From the NCBI GenBank assembly GCA_963682025.1, contig OY821519.1, positions 100,072,585-100,136,584 of the forward strand: 64,000 nucleotides of DNA. The letters run 5' to 3'. Of this stretch, positions 34,891 to 46,466 are shown in pieces. The stretch is from Cordilura impudica. Taxonomy: Eukaryota; Arthropoda; Insecta; Diptera; Scathophagidae. Position 1 is the stretch's first letter; the number at the start of each line of letters is the position of its first letter. The position numbers and the translations under genes were made by a program. The notes under the pieces are model-generated. The model saw only the letters and a list, made by a program, of their open reading frames with translations. It was not told the origin of the DNA and searched no databases.

Positions 34891-34925
34891 TCTTGGGTTT
34901 TCTTTGTCCGATTGGATTGTTCTAG

Positions 34926-36590
34926 AACCGCCTTCGTACTTGTTGATTTTTCGGATGTTGAAATGCTACTGAATCAGACCATCCTATAAAAATGTTGTAA
35001 TGGTATTTAAAATAGGAAAGTTGCGATGTAGAAAACTTTAAATAAAATAAAATAAAAATAAATTTACTGGAAAATTCGATTGTGAGAGGATTCCAACCCC
35101 CGTACTCTGCCGAAATTTCACCACATCTTTTTCCGTGGTGATTTTGCAACATCTTCAGAGATACATTTTTATTATATCTGGCAACCATACAATTATAGAG
35201 AAGACAAGTAATAATATTTTTAAAAATGAGAAGAAACAAATTATGGCTCGGAAAAAGGAACACTAAAGTTTGACCTAATTTTTCTTAAAACATAGGCAAA
35301 TTTTAGAAACATATTTTGAAAATTCATAATTTTTTTTTTCTGTCGACTAAACTGTTTAGACAGCGTTAACACATTTCATTAACCTCCTAAAAGGAAATAA
35401 TTTTCGACAGAAATGCCAGTCGAGTCACCCTTGATTTTGGTCGATTTTATAAAGTATTGGCACAAAATTGGTGTAACTTACACCCTTGCAAAAAAGTATG
35501 GACTAGACGGGAAACAAACTCTTGAATTGATTTGCTTGTTCTGCCTCCCAGTTTTTCGTATTTTTCAAATTTCGTTTTTTTTTCTCGTTATATTTTCTTT
35601 AGCTTTTAATGTAGACAAGACCGACCACATTCCTTATTTCTTTTTCTTACAGTTGAGTTGAATTTTTATTAATGGCAGTGATTATTTGCAGCTTGTTCTT
35701 ATTTCTCGTTTTCTGTGACTGTAAGTACAAGGTACACTTGCCACTTGGAGTCAGTGAGCTGGCAACACAACTGCACATACACATCCAAATATACATAAAC
35801 ACACAAACAAACAATTTGGGGTGACCAGGTTATCATTAATGATTAACTCTACACTACTCTTAAATAAAAAAAAAAATTAAGGGTTTTCTCTTTCACGTAA
35901 TTTGCTTTAAAATATAAAAAACTATAATTAAGATTAAAATATTTTTATCTTTTTAATGAATAAAACATGTGTTCTTTCACTTTTTCACAATTCGAATTAT
36001 AAAAATAAAATTTTAATAGCAAAACATGTGTTTCTTTTTTTTTTCCAGATTGGAAATATTTAATAAGTCTGGCTATTACTGTACTTTGTATAAAGTTAAT
36101 CAGTAGAAAGATTGTAATGTTCCATTTTATTTCTACCAAATATTAAAACAACTTATTTTACTACATTTATTGGGAATATTTGTACAGAATATAAAAAAGA
36201 AAATGATTTGAAGTTATCCAAATTTTATTTACAGTAGTTGTTAGCAAAACTTAAATTTAGTTTTGTTTATATTTACAAACTGATGAGTATTTGTTTATTT
36301 TTATTTTTTTTTACTTTAATTTCTCAATATTTTATTTATGTTTATACCAAATTTAGTGTAAACATTTACAATATTGTTTCACAAGTGGTTTTGTTTAGTT
36401 TAAATCTTTTCAAAATAAACATTTACTTGTGTATCTATAAAAAATTTTTAATTTTTTATTTTTATTGTTAAGTTTGCTTTAACTTCATAAGACCTTCTGC
36501 ATGGCAATCATCCAAAATTATATTTGAGTTAACTCGTTATGAATCCAATATGTTTGTGGCAATATTGACTTCGCTAAAAAAAGACAAAAT
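34926..36590. other. Unassigned AT-rich sequence, no gene seen
   Basis: Several ORFs of 60-110 codons here are of low complexity (F, L, K, N rich) and show no motif. The one at 35413 starts plausibly but resembles nothing I know. No repeat shared with the window was found. Confidence 0.4.
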
Positions 36591-36595
36591 ATATA

Positions 36596-36956
36596 TCTAT
36601 AATATCAATAGGCAATTCGATTTCTTGTGACCGATGTAAGTTTCACAGTTTTACCCCGATTCTGACAAAAAATGTATCATTTGAAAGGCATTTCTTTCCA
36701 GCTGTTACCCAGATTTACAAATTTTCATCATCTGGAATATTTTTTTGGAGTTATGATCGTTTAAAGTTGCATAAAATTATACAATGCTATGTGTGTATTT
36801 ATTAAATTTGTTAATGTGTTTGTTTTAATATCGTGAGTTTGTTTTCTTCATTTAAAATGAGTTGAATTGTGAAGCATACGTTTAGGGTCTTTATTAAAAG
36901 AAAAAATAAAATTTTCTAGAATTTGCACTCGAATTTCGAGTGCTGGAATCTGCTAG
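36596..36956 (+). mobile_element. Helitron-like non-autonomous element, copy 2
   Basis: Starts TCTATAATATCAATAGGC after an A and ends GGAATCTGCTAG before a T; 361 bp. It has the cleanest 3' palindrome of the family, CACTCGAATTTCGAGTG. The body is collinear with copy 1 over its whole length. Confidence 0.78.
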
Positions 36957-37969
36957 TACATATATATATATTTAGAAAAAAAAAAAAAGAAAAATATTTT
37001 CATTATTGACAAAATCGTAACAATATATATTTAGAAAAGCCATACTATTCTTAGGATTTAATACCAGCAGAACAAATTTTTTGATTATGCAGAAACTATC
37101 CCATCGAAAGGAGATTTTAGTTCTTTAATCTATAGAAAGTCCTTAATTTTTTTTAAAATTATGAATCCATTAAATTTTTTCTATACTTTGTAGCACTCTG
37201 TGGTCAGGACATAATGATTTTGTACTGATGCATGTAAATAGGAAAAATATGGGACCTAGACGGATTTATCGATGTCCGTCCGTCACTCTGTCTGTCTGTC
37301 CGTCCGTCTGTCTGTGTGTCCATGTAAAATCTGTAATCAAACTATGTACATGTCGCAAATATGAATATAAAGAGTGCGCGCCAAATAAATAGTGCATACT
37401 TTTAGTCTTATAGTCTTATATAAAAAAAAAAAAATGACTAACGTTAATTTGTTTAGACAAACTGTCAAAACCTCGTGCATAATCTTGGCTTGATTGTAAA
37501 TATTAGTTTTTAAACAATGGGCAATCAACAAAAATTACAGGAACGAAATAATGTTTCCCGGATGATAAAAAAAAATCATAAGAAGCTCGTGACTGTCAAA
37601 AGAAAATATGGTTGTGGTGTAATAAATGGACTTTCAGACCATCAAAAAGCTGGGAAAGTAATAAGCATTTTCTCCAAGAAACGAATATTCGCCAAAATTT
37701 CAAATTGTTCGAAAACTACCGTAAGAAAAAATAAAAAGGAGGCTGGCCTAAAGACGTATAAAGTCCAAAAAGTCCCAGATAGATATTAAAAAAAAAAAAA
37801 ATCATGTGAGTCCGATCGCAGGGGAGATGTGTAAACATCTAGTAATTAAAGATTTTTTTATAGCACTTTCTTAAAATCAAACAGATAGCGTATCACTTAT
37901 AGCAATCAACTGCAGGGGCTCTGTTAATATAAAAATATTCATTATTAGGTACTTATTATTTTAACCGGT

Positions 37970-39360
37970 TAATTTTTAATATTTCGTTTTTTATTTTTTA
38001 TTTTTAATTTTTCGTTTTTCATTTTTCATTTTTAATTTTTTAATTTTAAATTTTTTATTTTTAATTTTTAATTTTTAATTTTTAATTTTTAATTTTTAAT
38101 TTTTAATTTTTAATTTTTAATTTTTAATTTTTAATTTTTAATTTTTAATTTTTAATTTTTAATTTTTAATTTTTAATTTTTAATTTTTAATTTTTAATTT
38201 TTAATTTTTAATTTTTAATTTTTAATTTTTAATTTTTAATTTTTAATTTTTAATTTTTAATTTTTAATTTTTAATTTTTAATTTTTAATTTTTAATTTTT
38301 AATTTTTAACTTTTAATTTTTAATTTTTAATTTTTAATTTTTAATTTTTAATTTTTAATTTTTAATTTTTAATTTTTAATTTTTAATTTTTAATTTTTAA
38401 TTTTTAATTTTTAATTTTTAATTTTTAATTTTTAATTTTTAATTTTTAATTTTTAATTTTTAATTTTTAATTCTTAATTTTTAATTTTTAATTTTTAATT
38501 TTTAATTTTTAATTTTTAATTTTTAATTTTTAATTTTTAATTTTTAATTTTTAATTTTTAATTTTTAATTTTTAATTTTTAATTTTTTAATTTTTAATTT
38601 TTAATTTTTAATTTTTAATTTTTAATTTTTAATTTTTAATTTTTAATTTTTAATTTTTAATTTTTAATTTTTAATTTTTAATTTTTAATTTTTAATTTTT
38701 AATTTTTAATTTTTAATTTTTAATTTTTAATTTTTAATTTTTAATTTTTAATTTTTAATTTTTAATTTTTAATTTTTAATATTTAATTTTTAATTTTTTA
38801 GTTTTTAATTTTTAATTTTTAATTTTTTAGTTTTTAATTTTAATTTTTTATTTTTCATTTTTAGTTTTTCATTTTTCATTTTTAATTTTTTTCTTTTCTT
38901 ATTTTTTATTTTTCATTTTTTGTTTTTCATTTTTTATATTTAATTTTTTATTTTTCATTACTCATTTTTAATTTTGGGTTTTCATTTTTCGTTTCTTATT
39001 TTTCATGTTTCATTTTTTTTAGTTTTATTTTTTTATTATTCATTTTTTATTTTTTATTTTTCCTTTTTATATTTTTTTTTTAATTTTTTATTTTTCATTT
39101 TTTATTTTTCATTTTTTATTTTTCATTTTTATTCTTAATTTTTTATTTTTCATTTTTAATGTTTTTTTTCATTTTTGATTTTTTAGTTTTCATTTTTCGT
39201 TTTTCATTTTTCATTTATTTTTCATTTTTCGTTTTTCATTTTTAATTTTTTATTTTTCAATTTGAATTTTTTATTTTTCGTTTTTCATTATTTTTTTTCT
39301 TTAATTTTTCATCTTTCATAATTTTTCATCTTTCATAATTTTTCATAATTTTTTCACCGA
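37970..39360. repeat. Heptamer array 2, (TTTTTAA)n, opposite strand to array 1
   Basis: About 38050-38810 is nearly pure TTTTTAA, the reverse complement of the 21.6-27.3 kb array. Both margins (37970-38050 and 38810-39360) degrade into TTTTTCATTTTTC and related variants. The array sits inside the Tc1 transposase remnant. ATGTGTAAACATCT (37825) and its complement AGATGTTTACACAT (39415) lie on either side, as do CATGTGAGTC (37803) and GACTCACATG (39382). The inserted unit therefore appears to be about 1.6 kb with inverted edges. Confidence 0.9.
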
Positions 39361-39605
39361 CACAATCACATATTGTCTTATGACTCACATGTTACGCTCA
39401 CATATTACGCGTATAGATGTTTACACATAAAAAAAAAAAAAAAAAAAAAGAGGCAAAAATCGAACAAAAGTTTTGCAAACGAATTTTATCCGCAATTTTG
39501 AGTGTTGTGTTATGGATGACGAAACGTACGTGCAGGCTGACTTTTTACAGCTACTTGGTCAGGAATTCTATGTCGCAAATGCTAAAAGGAATGTTCCAGA
39601 AAACT

Positions 39606-42020
39606 GTTGAGTTCAGGGTTGGAAAAAATCATGATTTTTTCGGAAAAAATCAAAAAATCAGATTTTTTCAAAAAATCCATACAAAATTGTGATTTTTTGC
39701 GATTTTTTTGATTTTTTTGATTTTTTCGATTTTGCTACAACTTTCCTCAAAAAAAAATCGACCACACCGAAAAATAATCCATGTCTCTACCAAACTAAAA
39801 GTTTTCCACCAACTTTGGTGGATTTTTACCACAGTGGCAACTCTGAGTTTAATTATATTTTGAGATAAAACTGGCTGTAAAAGAAATGGGGAATCCCGGT
39901 TTTGTAAACTTTGCGTATTTGATGAAAGAAAAGAAAGAATGTGCGTTCTGAAAAGCGAACGACTGTGTTGAACGATAGTAAGAATCGTTTATTTTTGTTG
40001 CCTGTTGATATTGTTGTGCGGTGTGCTTGAATAAATTAATTTAATATTTACAAAGATGCCTCGCTATAAGGATGTGATTTGGGAGCATTTCATAATAAAA
40101 CAGACTTCTAAAACTGGCTGTCGAGCGATATGCAAAAATTGTAAAAAAGAAATGCAAGGTTTGGTGAAGCGGATGAAAAGCCATTATGAAAAATGCAAAA
40201 ATAATATTCCGGATGACGATGATGAAGTTACAGGTAAGTTAATGCAGTTTTCACCATTGTATTTTTGGAATAAAAAATATTTATTTTTCAGAATCTGCGC
40301 CACCTTCTGAACCTACCACCTCTGTATGTTCTTCTGGTAAAGGCGACGAATGCGCGGCACCATCTCTTAAAAAAAAGGAGCTATCTGGAAATAGTTTAAG
40401 TCCGTTTATTGTAAAAACGCCCACATTTATGAAAAAAAAGCTTGACCTACAAATAGCAAGGTCTATGTTTGCCACCAACTGTAGTTTCAGATCTATCGAA
40501 CATCCACAAGTAAAAAAAGCTCTTTCATTATTGCGTCCAGGTTATATCCCCCCATCTCGGAAGGATATCTCAGGCAAATTATTGGATGAAATATACCATG
40601 AAGAAAGAGAACAGTGCTTCTCTAAGCTATTTGATAGTTTTGTCAATATGTCTGTTGACGGTTGGTCAAACGTTCATAATGAACCGGTAATTTGTGCTGC
40701 TATTACTACTGAGCAAAGTGAAGTGATCCTCTTTGAATCGGTGGATACAACAGGAAAACCGCACACTAGTGAATATCTTACTGAAATTTGTGAAGTTTTA
40801 ATAAAATTGAAGTCTCAGTACAATTGCAATGTGGCAAGTTTGGTCACCGACAACGCTTACAATATGGCTAAAATGCGGAACGATTTAAAAAAAAGCGACA
40901 TAATCACATACGGCTGTTCAGCACACTTGTTGAACTTACTTTCCAAAGATTTCGAAATTGGCATTATCAAGGAACACGTAGTGCAAATAGTTAAATACTT
41001 CCGAAACAATCATGCAGCTAGCGCATTGTACAAAGCAGAAGGAGGTAGAGCATTAGTGCTGCCAAAAGATGTTCGTTGGAATACTGTATCTGACTGTTTC
41101 GAAGTTTTTTTGTCGGAGTGGCAGAAGCTACTGAAAGTGTGTGAAGAAAATAGGGACGTTATCGATTCTGATATTAGGACAAAAGTTGAAAACATGGTCA
41201 TAAAGCGATCAGTGGAAGATTTTCTCTTAATTTTGAAGCCAATATCTGTAGCACTGGATACTTTACAAAGGAATAATGCAAATCTGTCTACAGCGGTAAC
41301 GGCTTGGAAGAAACTTGAAGCTAAATTTGATGATGCTGATATAAATGTCAGCCAAATGTCGAAGTTTCAAAAGAGGTATCAACAAGCAATGACTCCCAGT
41401 CACTTTTTGGCATTTTTATTAGACCCAACCCAAACAGAATTCACACTTACAGATATAGAAGAAGAAAGTGCGTTGGAGGAAGCACAAAATCACTATGATG
41501 GTTCAGTTTTGCTACCATTGATAGTAAAACTTAAGTCAAAATCAAAACCATTCCAAAGTATGATGTTCGTACCAGCAGTGTTAAAAAATGTAACACCATT
41601 AGAGTGGTGGATTTCACAGAAGAACATATTTACCGAAGTAGAATACTCTACGATTTTTCCAATTGTTAAGCAATTGTTTGGGGCGATAGCTTCTTCAGCT
41701 GCTGTCGAAAGAGTGTTTTCTACATTTGGCATTGTTCATAGTAAATTAAGAAACCGACTGGGAATTCAAAAAGCTGGAAAGCTGGTGTTTTTGTTTAAGC
41801 ATTATAATAATGATATTGATTTCTCAGATGTCAACGATTCCTGTCTTTAACATGTATATATTTGTTTGTTTTTTGTTAATTTCTGTAAAAAAAATATATT
41901 TTTGTGAAAAAAAAAAAAATAAATATATTTGATTAAATCACTGATTTTTATCGAAAAAATCATTTGATTAAATCATGATTTAAATCAAAATGATTAAATC
42001 ATGCCAACCCTGGTTGAGTT
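39606..42020 (+). mobile_element. Complete hAT transposon with 8-bp target duplication
   Basis: The element (39614-42012, 2399 bp) starts CAGGGTTGG and ends CCAACCCTG, followed inward on both sides by ATCATGATTT-type sequence. The 8-bp direct repeat GTTGAGTT flanks it at 39606-39613 and 42013-42020, the duplication length of hAT elements. It carries one two-exon transposase gene. It inserted in a Tc1-family pseudogene. Confidence 0.93.
40056..41850 (+). CDS. hAT-family transposase with BED zinc finger, two exons, 578 aa
   Basis: Exon 1 is 40056-40233 and exon 2 is 40292-41850. The 58-bp intron (40234-40291) begins GTAAGT and ends TTTTTCAG, and splicing keeps the frame through a split GAA codon. 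The spliced protein opens with a BED zinc finger (W9; C26 and C29 in CKNC; H43 and C47). The RNase H-like hAT core has D182 in SVDGWSNVHNEP, D246 in LVTDNAYNMAK, C268/H271 in GCSAHLLNLL, and E532 in SSAAVERVFST, which belongs to the C-terminal dimerisation region. No internal stop is present. Length is normal for hAT transposases. It would excise and insert its element making 8-bp duplications. A short downstream A-rich stretch and AATAAA near 41920 could serve as the polyadenylation region. Possibly active; not proven. Confidence 0.92.
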
Positions 42021-42736
42021 AAAGAAAAAAAAAAATCAAAAATTCAAAAAAAGTTTTTGATCTATCAAGCTGTTTGTACTTGTGGTCAAAAAGCCGTTCA
42101 TTCATAATCACAGGTTCGATAAATATAGATGTATACAGAAAAGAATGCCTTCAAAAACTATTTATTAAAATTTTAAGAACACACAATTTGTCCTCATTCT
42201 CTTGGCCCGACCTCACCCCTTGCCATAATAGTAAAAATAGTATGTTTGTACCAAAGGAAGTTAATCCTCTTAATTGCCCAGAACTTCCACCGCTTGAACA
42301 ATATTTCACTTTAGTTAAAAACATCTCAAGGCGGCTAGAGGATCAGCCCAAGCTAAGAAAGATCTTGGACAAGAGTGGCCAGCTTCTACTAACAAAGTAT
42401 CTAAAGATACCATTTTATCCGTTATGGAAGGCGTTCCGGAAAAAGTTAAAAATTTTACTAAAAACAAATGGATGATATTATATCATTGTGAATTTAAAAC
42501 TTAAATTTAACATTTGTTAACAAAAAATTATAAACAAAATAATTAACTTGTGTTAATTTTATTACGTGAAATGGGCGCGCTATTTATATCGTTTACTCTT
42601 TATTTTGATGAAATTTTGTGTGTAAACTTTTGTCAGCCGTAGAACGATCGCTATTGAAATTGTTGAGAATCGGTGCATGTTCAGACCTAGCCCCCATGCA
42701 AATTTCCATAAAATCCAAATTATCATATAAATATGA

Positions 42737-43023
42737 TATGTATTTCTTTTTCGCCGTTTTGCAGACTTACAGATTTTTAACTTTTTTCCTTTATTTTGAG
42801 TAAATTGCATTTAAAGTTGCTACTAACGCATACATAAAATTATACAATGCTATGTGTGTGCTTATTAAATTTGTTAATGTGTTCGTAATAAAAATGAGTT
42901 TGTTTTTTTCTTTTGATTTGTGAATTGGCTATAATTGATTAGCATACGTTTAGGGTCTTTATTTAATGAAAAATGAAATTTCGTGGAACTTGCACTCCAA
43001 CTTCGAGGGCTGGAATCTGCTAG
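42737..43023 (+). mobile_element. Helitron-like element, copy 3, 5'-truncated
   Basis: It has the 3' two thirds of the family (GTTGCTACTAACGCATACAT, GTTTAGGGTCTTTATTTAAT) and ends GGAATCTGCTAG before a T at 43024. The palindrome is altered to CACTCCAACTTCGAGGG. The 5' part is missing; the left edge adjoins the mini-me-type repeat. Confidence 0.65.
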
Positions 43024-43024
43024 T

Positions 43025-43260
43025 TCACATTAATCTATCAAAAAACAAAAATATTGCATAGATTTTTCTCAAATTTGGTTTGTATATATTTTTACGAAAA
43101 GTAAGTAAATTTACTAAATATAGCCATTAGCGGTCTATTTTTAGACCCAGCTCCCATATAAAAATTGCAACCTATATGAACAATTTCACAAATTAGCAAT
43201 ACCACCCAAATGTGGTTTATTGTTACTGTATGTATCAATATATCACTAATTGAACCTAAA
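43025..43260 (-). repeat. Fragment of the hairpin-ended dispersed repeat
   Basis: Collinear with 9356-9590: AATCTATCAAAAAACAAAAA, TATTGCATAGATTTTTCTCA, GACCCAGCTCCCATATAAAA. No termini are present. Confidence 0.55.
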
Positions 43261-43382
43261 CTGTATTTATTTACTTGTTTGACTTTACTAAGCAGAAAAT
43301 CGCGGCTTCTGAAAAAATATACTGAAATAAGAAAAACTTGGGAATTTGTTTTACATAGAAAAGCATAATACATATATTTTAT

Positions 43383-44442
43383 ACTAGCTGTAACCCCATG
43401 TTGTTCGTTACACCCATAGTAACGAAATAGAAAAGCAAGTACATTTTTATTAATATTTGGTGATTTTCGATTTTTATATTTGCGATTTTAGATTTTGGCG
43501 ATTTTTACCTTTTGCAGTTTTTGATTTTTGGCATTTTCTGTTTTTTTTCTGCAAATTTTGATTTTTGCGTTTTTTGATTTTTTTTTTTTTTTGGCGATTT
43601 TCATTATTAACGATTTTCGTTTATTTTTGTTATTCGGGAATTTCGGTTTTTGGAAATTTTTGATTTAGGCGATTTTTGATTTTGGCGATTTTTGTTATTC
43701 TCGATTTTCGGTTTTGACGATTTTTGACTTGGCGATTTTTTGCTTTTTTTCTGTATTTGATTTTGGCGAGTTTTTTATTTTTTCTGTATTTGATTTTGGC
43801 GAGTTTTTTTATTTTGGCGTTCAAAGTCCATTTTTTGCGATTTTGGGCTTTAGCAATTTTTTTGTTGCGATTTTTGAATTCGGTGATTTTGGGCTATTCG
43901 CGATTTTCGGTTTTGGCGATTTTTGATTTTGGCGATTTTTGTTTTTTGTGATTTTTGTTATTCACGATTTTCGGTTGTCGCAACTTTTATTTTTTGGAGA
44001 TTTTTGTTTTTGTCGATTTTTGGTGACATGCCCATTGGTCCGATCCCGCCCATTTTGTGTCCGACATTAATAACTTATGAACTCACACAACTCACACAGT
44101 ACACCAGATATATGGTATTACATATTTATTTTGTATGTTAGGTGCCACGCCCATTAGTCCGATCCGCCCATTTTTTCCGCGACTCTTCAAATTAGTTTAA
44201 TATGTACATGTACATAGTTTAAGAACTCTTGCTGTCGTAGTATTCCAGATGTTATATGTTGAAATTATATGTTAAAAGTTCACTTTATATGAGAGGTTGC
44301 CACGCCCACTTGAAAAATCCAAATAATATAGCTTTTTTTCCCTTCCGGATAGGCAAGGTCCAGTGCTGTAGTCTCCTATAAACCACAGACAAAGGTACAT
44401 ACATACAAACATACAAAACTCCACTTTTATATATAAGATTAA
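43383..44442. repeat. Dispersed-type repeat with internal GATTTTTGGC minisatellite
   Basis: It begins ACTAGCTGTAACCCCATGTT and ends CATACAAAACTCC then TTTTATATATAAGATTA. I know repeats with such ends from other insect genomes, but not their class. About 43445-44025 is a degenerate tandem array of GATTTTTG and TTTTGGC units (period about 16-18 bp, many indels). About 44027-44300 has three spaced CC(A/C)(T/C)GCCCA-containing segments. The small ORFs in the minisatellite (for example 43714-43926) are low complexity and not genes. Confidence 0.55.
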
Positions 44443-44444
44443 AA

Positions 44445-45183
44445 ACATCTCTTAATGGGTTAACATTTTATTTATTTACTTTAAAGAAATCGTTAACATT
44501 GAAAATTCTATTATTAATTAATTGTATATTTTATTTATTTTCAGGTAAGATTTATTTACTTGTACGTTCTCAAATGATTTCCTTTTCAATGTCGAAAAAA
44601 AGTGATTGGAATAACAACTGGAGGAATTTAATTAATTATGATGGCATCTTTTAAAAATTGGAAAGTATATATATATATATTTTTTTTTGTCACTTTCTGT
44701 TAACATGTATATTTATTTTTGATAAATATGAGGGCTGCATGATACATGGCCTTGGCAAGAGGTGGCCAAGACCATGACATTTTTCCGGCAGCTGTGTCAT
44801 CTGATTTATGATTGACAGCCATTTAAAGCGAACCATTTTTAAATTTCAATAAAAATTATTAAGTTATTTTTGAAAAAGAAAACAAATGATGAAATCCAAG
44901 TAAAAATTAATTAAGTTTTTGACGTCTCTGTACCTACAAATCAACAATAAAAATATTGGCAGCTGCATTTGAGGCGGCCCACAGTGAATCGAGCCCATAC
45001 AAAATGGAACTTAAATAGAAGTAGCTTATTGCTAATTTCAAATATGTAATCAGATCTATTATTTCTTTTTTTATAGTTCGGTCGAAAGGGGAAAAATCCC
45101 AGAAATGAGTATTTTTAAGTTTTTCAGGGTTCGTCATATTTTTTAAATCTTTAACTATGGAGGTGGTAGTAAATTTTACTCGT

Positions 45184-45218
<35 letters not shown>

Positions 45219-45715
45219 AATTAATAACAAAAAAAAAAAAAAAATAGATTTTTATTATATTTTAGTTGACTAGTTTGTTATTTTAGTGATGCTTTATTAA
45301 TCTACTGATATTGAGCTTACTAGTCGATTAGTTCAAAGTCTTATATAAAAAATAATTTTAACATATTTTGTATAACATTAGCCACCTTTTTAAATTCTAG
45401 TAAATAAATCACCCCTGAAGATGTCAACAACCAATTGACGAAACATTGGCTAAAGCATGAAATAAATTTGTTTTATTTGCATGGAAAAAAGATTTTTAAT
45501 TTTTTTATTTTTTAAATTAAAAATGTAGTAGCTTCTTTAAAAAAACAAATAATTATGAAGAAATATTTTTTATTAATATTTTTTTTTTTTTTGTAAAATT
45601 AACAGGGGTAAAATTTACCACCACGTCAGCGGTTCCAGCGAGCGGCCTCATACGGTACATCGTATATAAATCAGTTTTTAAAAAACTTTAAATCGACTTT
45701 CTCGCAAATAAATGT
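44445..45715. other. Unassigned sequence with poly(A) and a CTGAAGAT hairpin
   Basis: No gene seen. A near-pure A run lies at about 45186-45217. At 45411-45440 the motif CCCTGAAGAT is followed by a hairpin (GTCAA...TTGAC) and GAAAC; a similarly built motif is at 47686. Confidence 0.45.
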
Positions 45716-46165
45716 TCGAAGTCCGTGAACATCATAACTCAAAATCTACTTAACCGATTCTTTTGAAATTTTACACACTATCACCCGTATTCATAAAAAT
45801 TAAAGTGTACTTCAAGTAGACTTTATTGTCTGTTTTTCATACAAAATTTTTTGATAAAGTCTACTTGAAGTACACTTTAATTTTTATGAATACGGTTGTA
45901 TATCTACACATCAATCATCAGGTAACCACGAAGAGTTTTTTTTTATTTTCCATTTTCTTCCCTTCTTTTTCTTTATTAAATTCCCGAAATTTTATAGCAA
46001 AAATCGTGTTTTTCACTTCAAAATGCTGCAAAAAAAAAAAAAAAGAAAAGAAATTGAAAAAAACTCTTCGTAACTACCTCAGGAAACATGTCACCTTTTA
46101 AACGCATTTAAATTTTTTTATTTCACATGATCCGGTAGCGAGTTATGATGTTCATCACAAACCAA
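45715..46165. mobile_element. Inverted-repeat element (MITE-like), with a nested MITE
   Basis: GAACATCATAACTC (45727) and its complement GAGTTATGATGTTC (46139) form outer arms; CAGGTAACCACGAAGAGTTTT (45919) pairs imperfectly with AAACTCTTCGTAACTACCT (46061) inside. No coding sequence. Target duplication not determined. Confidence 0.55.
45785..45895. mobile_element. 111-bp MITE with perfect 42-bp inverted arms
   Basis: Arms 45785-45826 and 45854-45895 are exact complements over 42 bp, starting CCGTATTCATAAAAATTAAA, with a 27-bp loop. A perfect stem of that length in such AT-rich DNA points to a recent foldback insertion. No flanking duplication is evident. Confidence 0.75.
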
Positions 46166-46460
46166 CAACGCCTCCAGAGATTCGCTGTCACGGAGTTATT
46201 TATTAAAATTTTGAATTGAAAATTTTTTCAAAGATTCTTCAAATGTTTTGCTGTAACGTGTATATGAAATAAATAATCCAACAGTATTCATATCTTCAAA
46301 AAAGAATTATGAAAATTCGACTTTTTTTAACTTTTAAAACCTAACCCCCACCTTAAATGTTCATTTAATGATTTCTTTGTCAAGTATCTACAATTTTTTT
46401 TTTTTTTTTTTAAAGATTAAGAGAGGTGCTTTATTTGCAAGAAAAAGGCTCCCATGATTG
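46166..46460. other. Unassigned AT-rich sequence
   Basis: A T-rich run lies near 46394-46411. No gene or repeat recognised. Confidence 0.35.
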
Positions 46461-46466
46461 TATATA

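Larger units (their letters stand above)
37517..42470 (+). pseudogene. Tc1-family transposase, split by array and hAT
   Basis: N-terminal part 37517-37789 (90 aa): KLQERNNVSRMIKKNHKK and a second helix region (FSKKRIFAKISNCSKTTVRK) ending KTYKVQKVPDRY. After the array, 39440-39613 gives KIEQKFCKRILSAIL and, one frame over, the first catalytic motif MDDETYVQADFLQL. After the hAT element, 42021-42470 gives DVYRKECLQKLFIKILRTHN, WPDLTPCHNSKN (second catalytic region) and NPLNCPELPPLEQYFTLVKN (third, glutamate). Frameshifts show that it was decayed or is decaying independently of the insertions. Confidence 0.75.
37368..42602 (+). mobile_element. Tc1-family element carrying a heptamer array and a hAT insertion
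   Basis: Ends are AAGAGTGCGCGCCAAATAAA at 37370 and, complemented, AAGAGTAAACGATATAAATA at 42600. TA target duplications lie at 37368-37369 and 42601-42602. Subtracting the hAT element with its duplication (about 2.4 kb) and the array region (about 1.6 kb) leaves a normal Tc1-sized element. Internal terminal sequence is diverged, so only the outer 6 bp match exactly; the restored host repeat supports the borders. Confidence 0.7.
37190..42740 (+). repeat. mini-me-type repeat interrupted by a Tc1-family element
   Basis: Left part 37190-37369 has the ACTCTGTGGTCAGGACATAA block, GATTTATCGATGTCCGTCCG and a long (GTCY)n, ending AATATGAATATA. After the Tc1-family element the repeat resumes at 42601 with TATTTTGATGAAATTTTGTG. 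The undisturbed sequence (AATATATTTTGATGAAATTT) is seen at 7502. Confidence 0.65.

Noticed and set aside
35413..35661. 82-codon ORF starting MPVESPLILVDFIKYW
   Set aside because: The first 40 residues look protein-like, but the rest is T-rich low complexity and nothing is recognised; not enough to call a gene or exon.
36238..36471. 77-codon ORF rich in F, L, Y and I
   Set aside because: Composition follows AT-rich DNA; no motif, no neighbour and no splice context to support a gene.
43714..43951. Phenylalanine-rich ORFs (70-75 codons), membrane-protein-like
   Set aside because: They arise from the GATTTTTGGC minisatellite; hydrophobicity is a by-product of T-rich repeats.
45405..45460. Complete hammerhead ribozyme
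   Set aside because: A CTGAAGA...GAAAC core is visible, but an extra base precedes stem II and I could not form stem III with a cleavage-site GUH. It is kept only as a structural motif in the findings.
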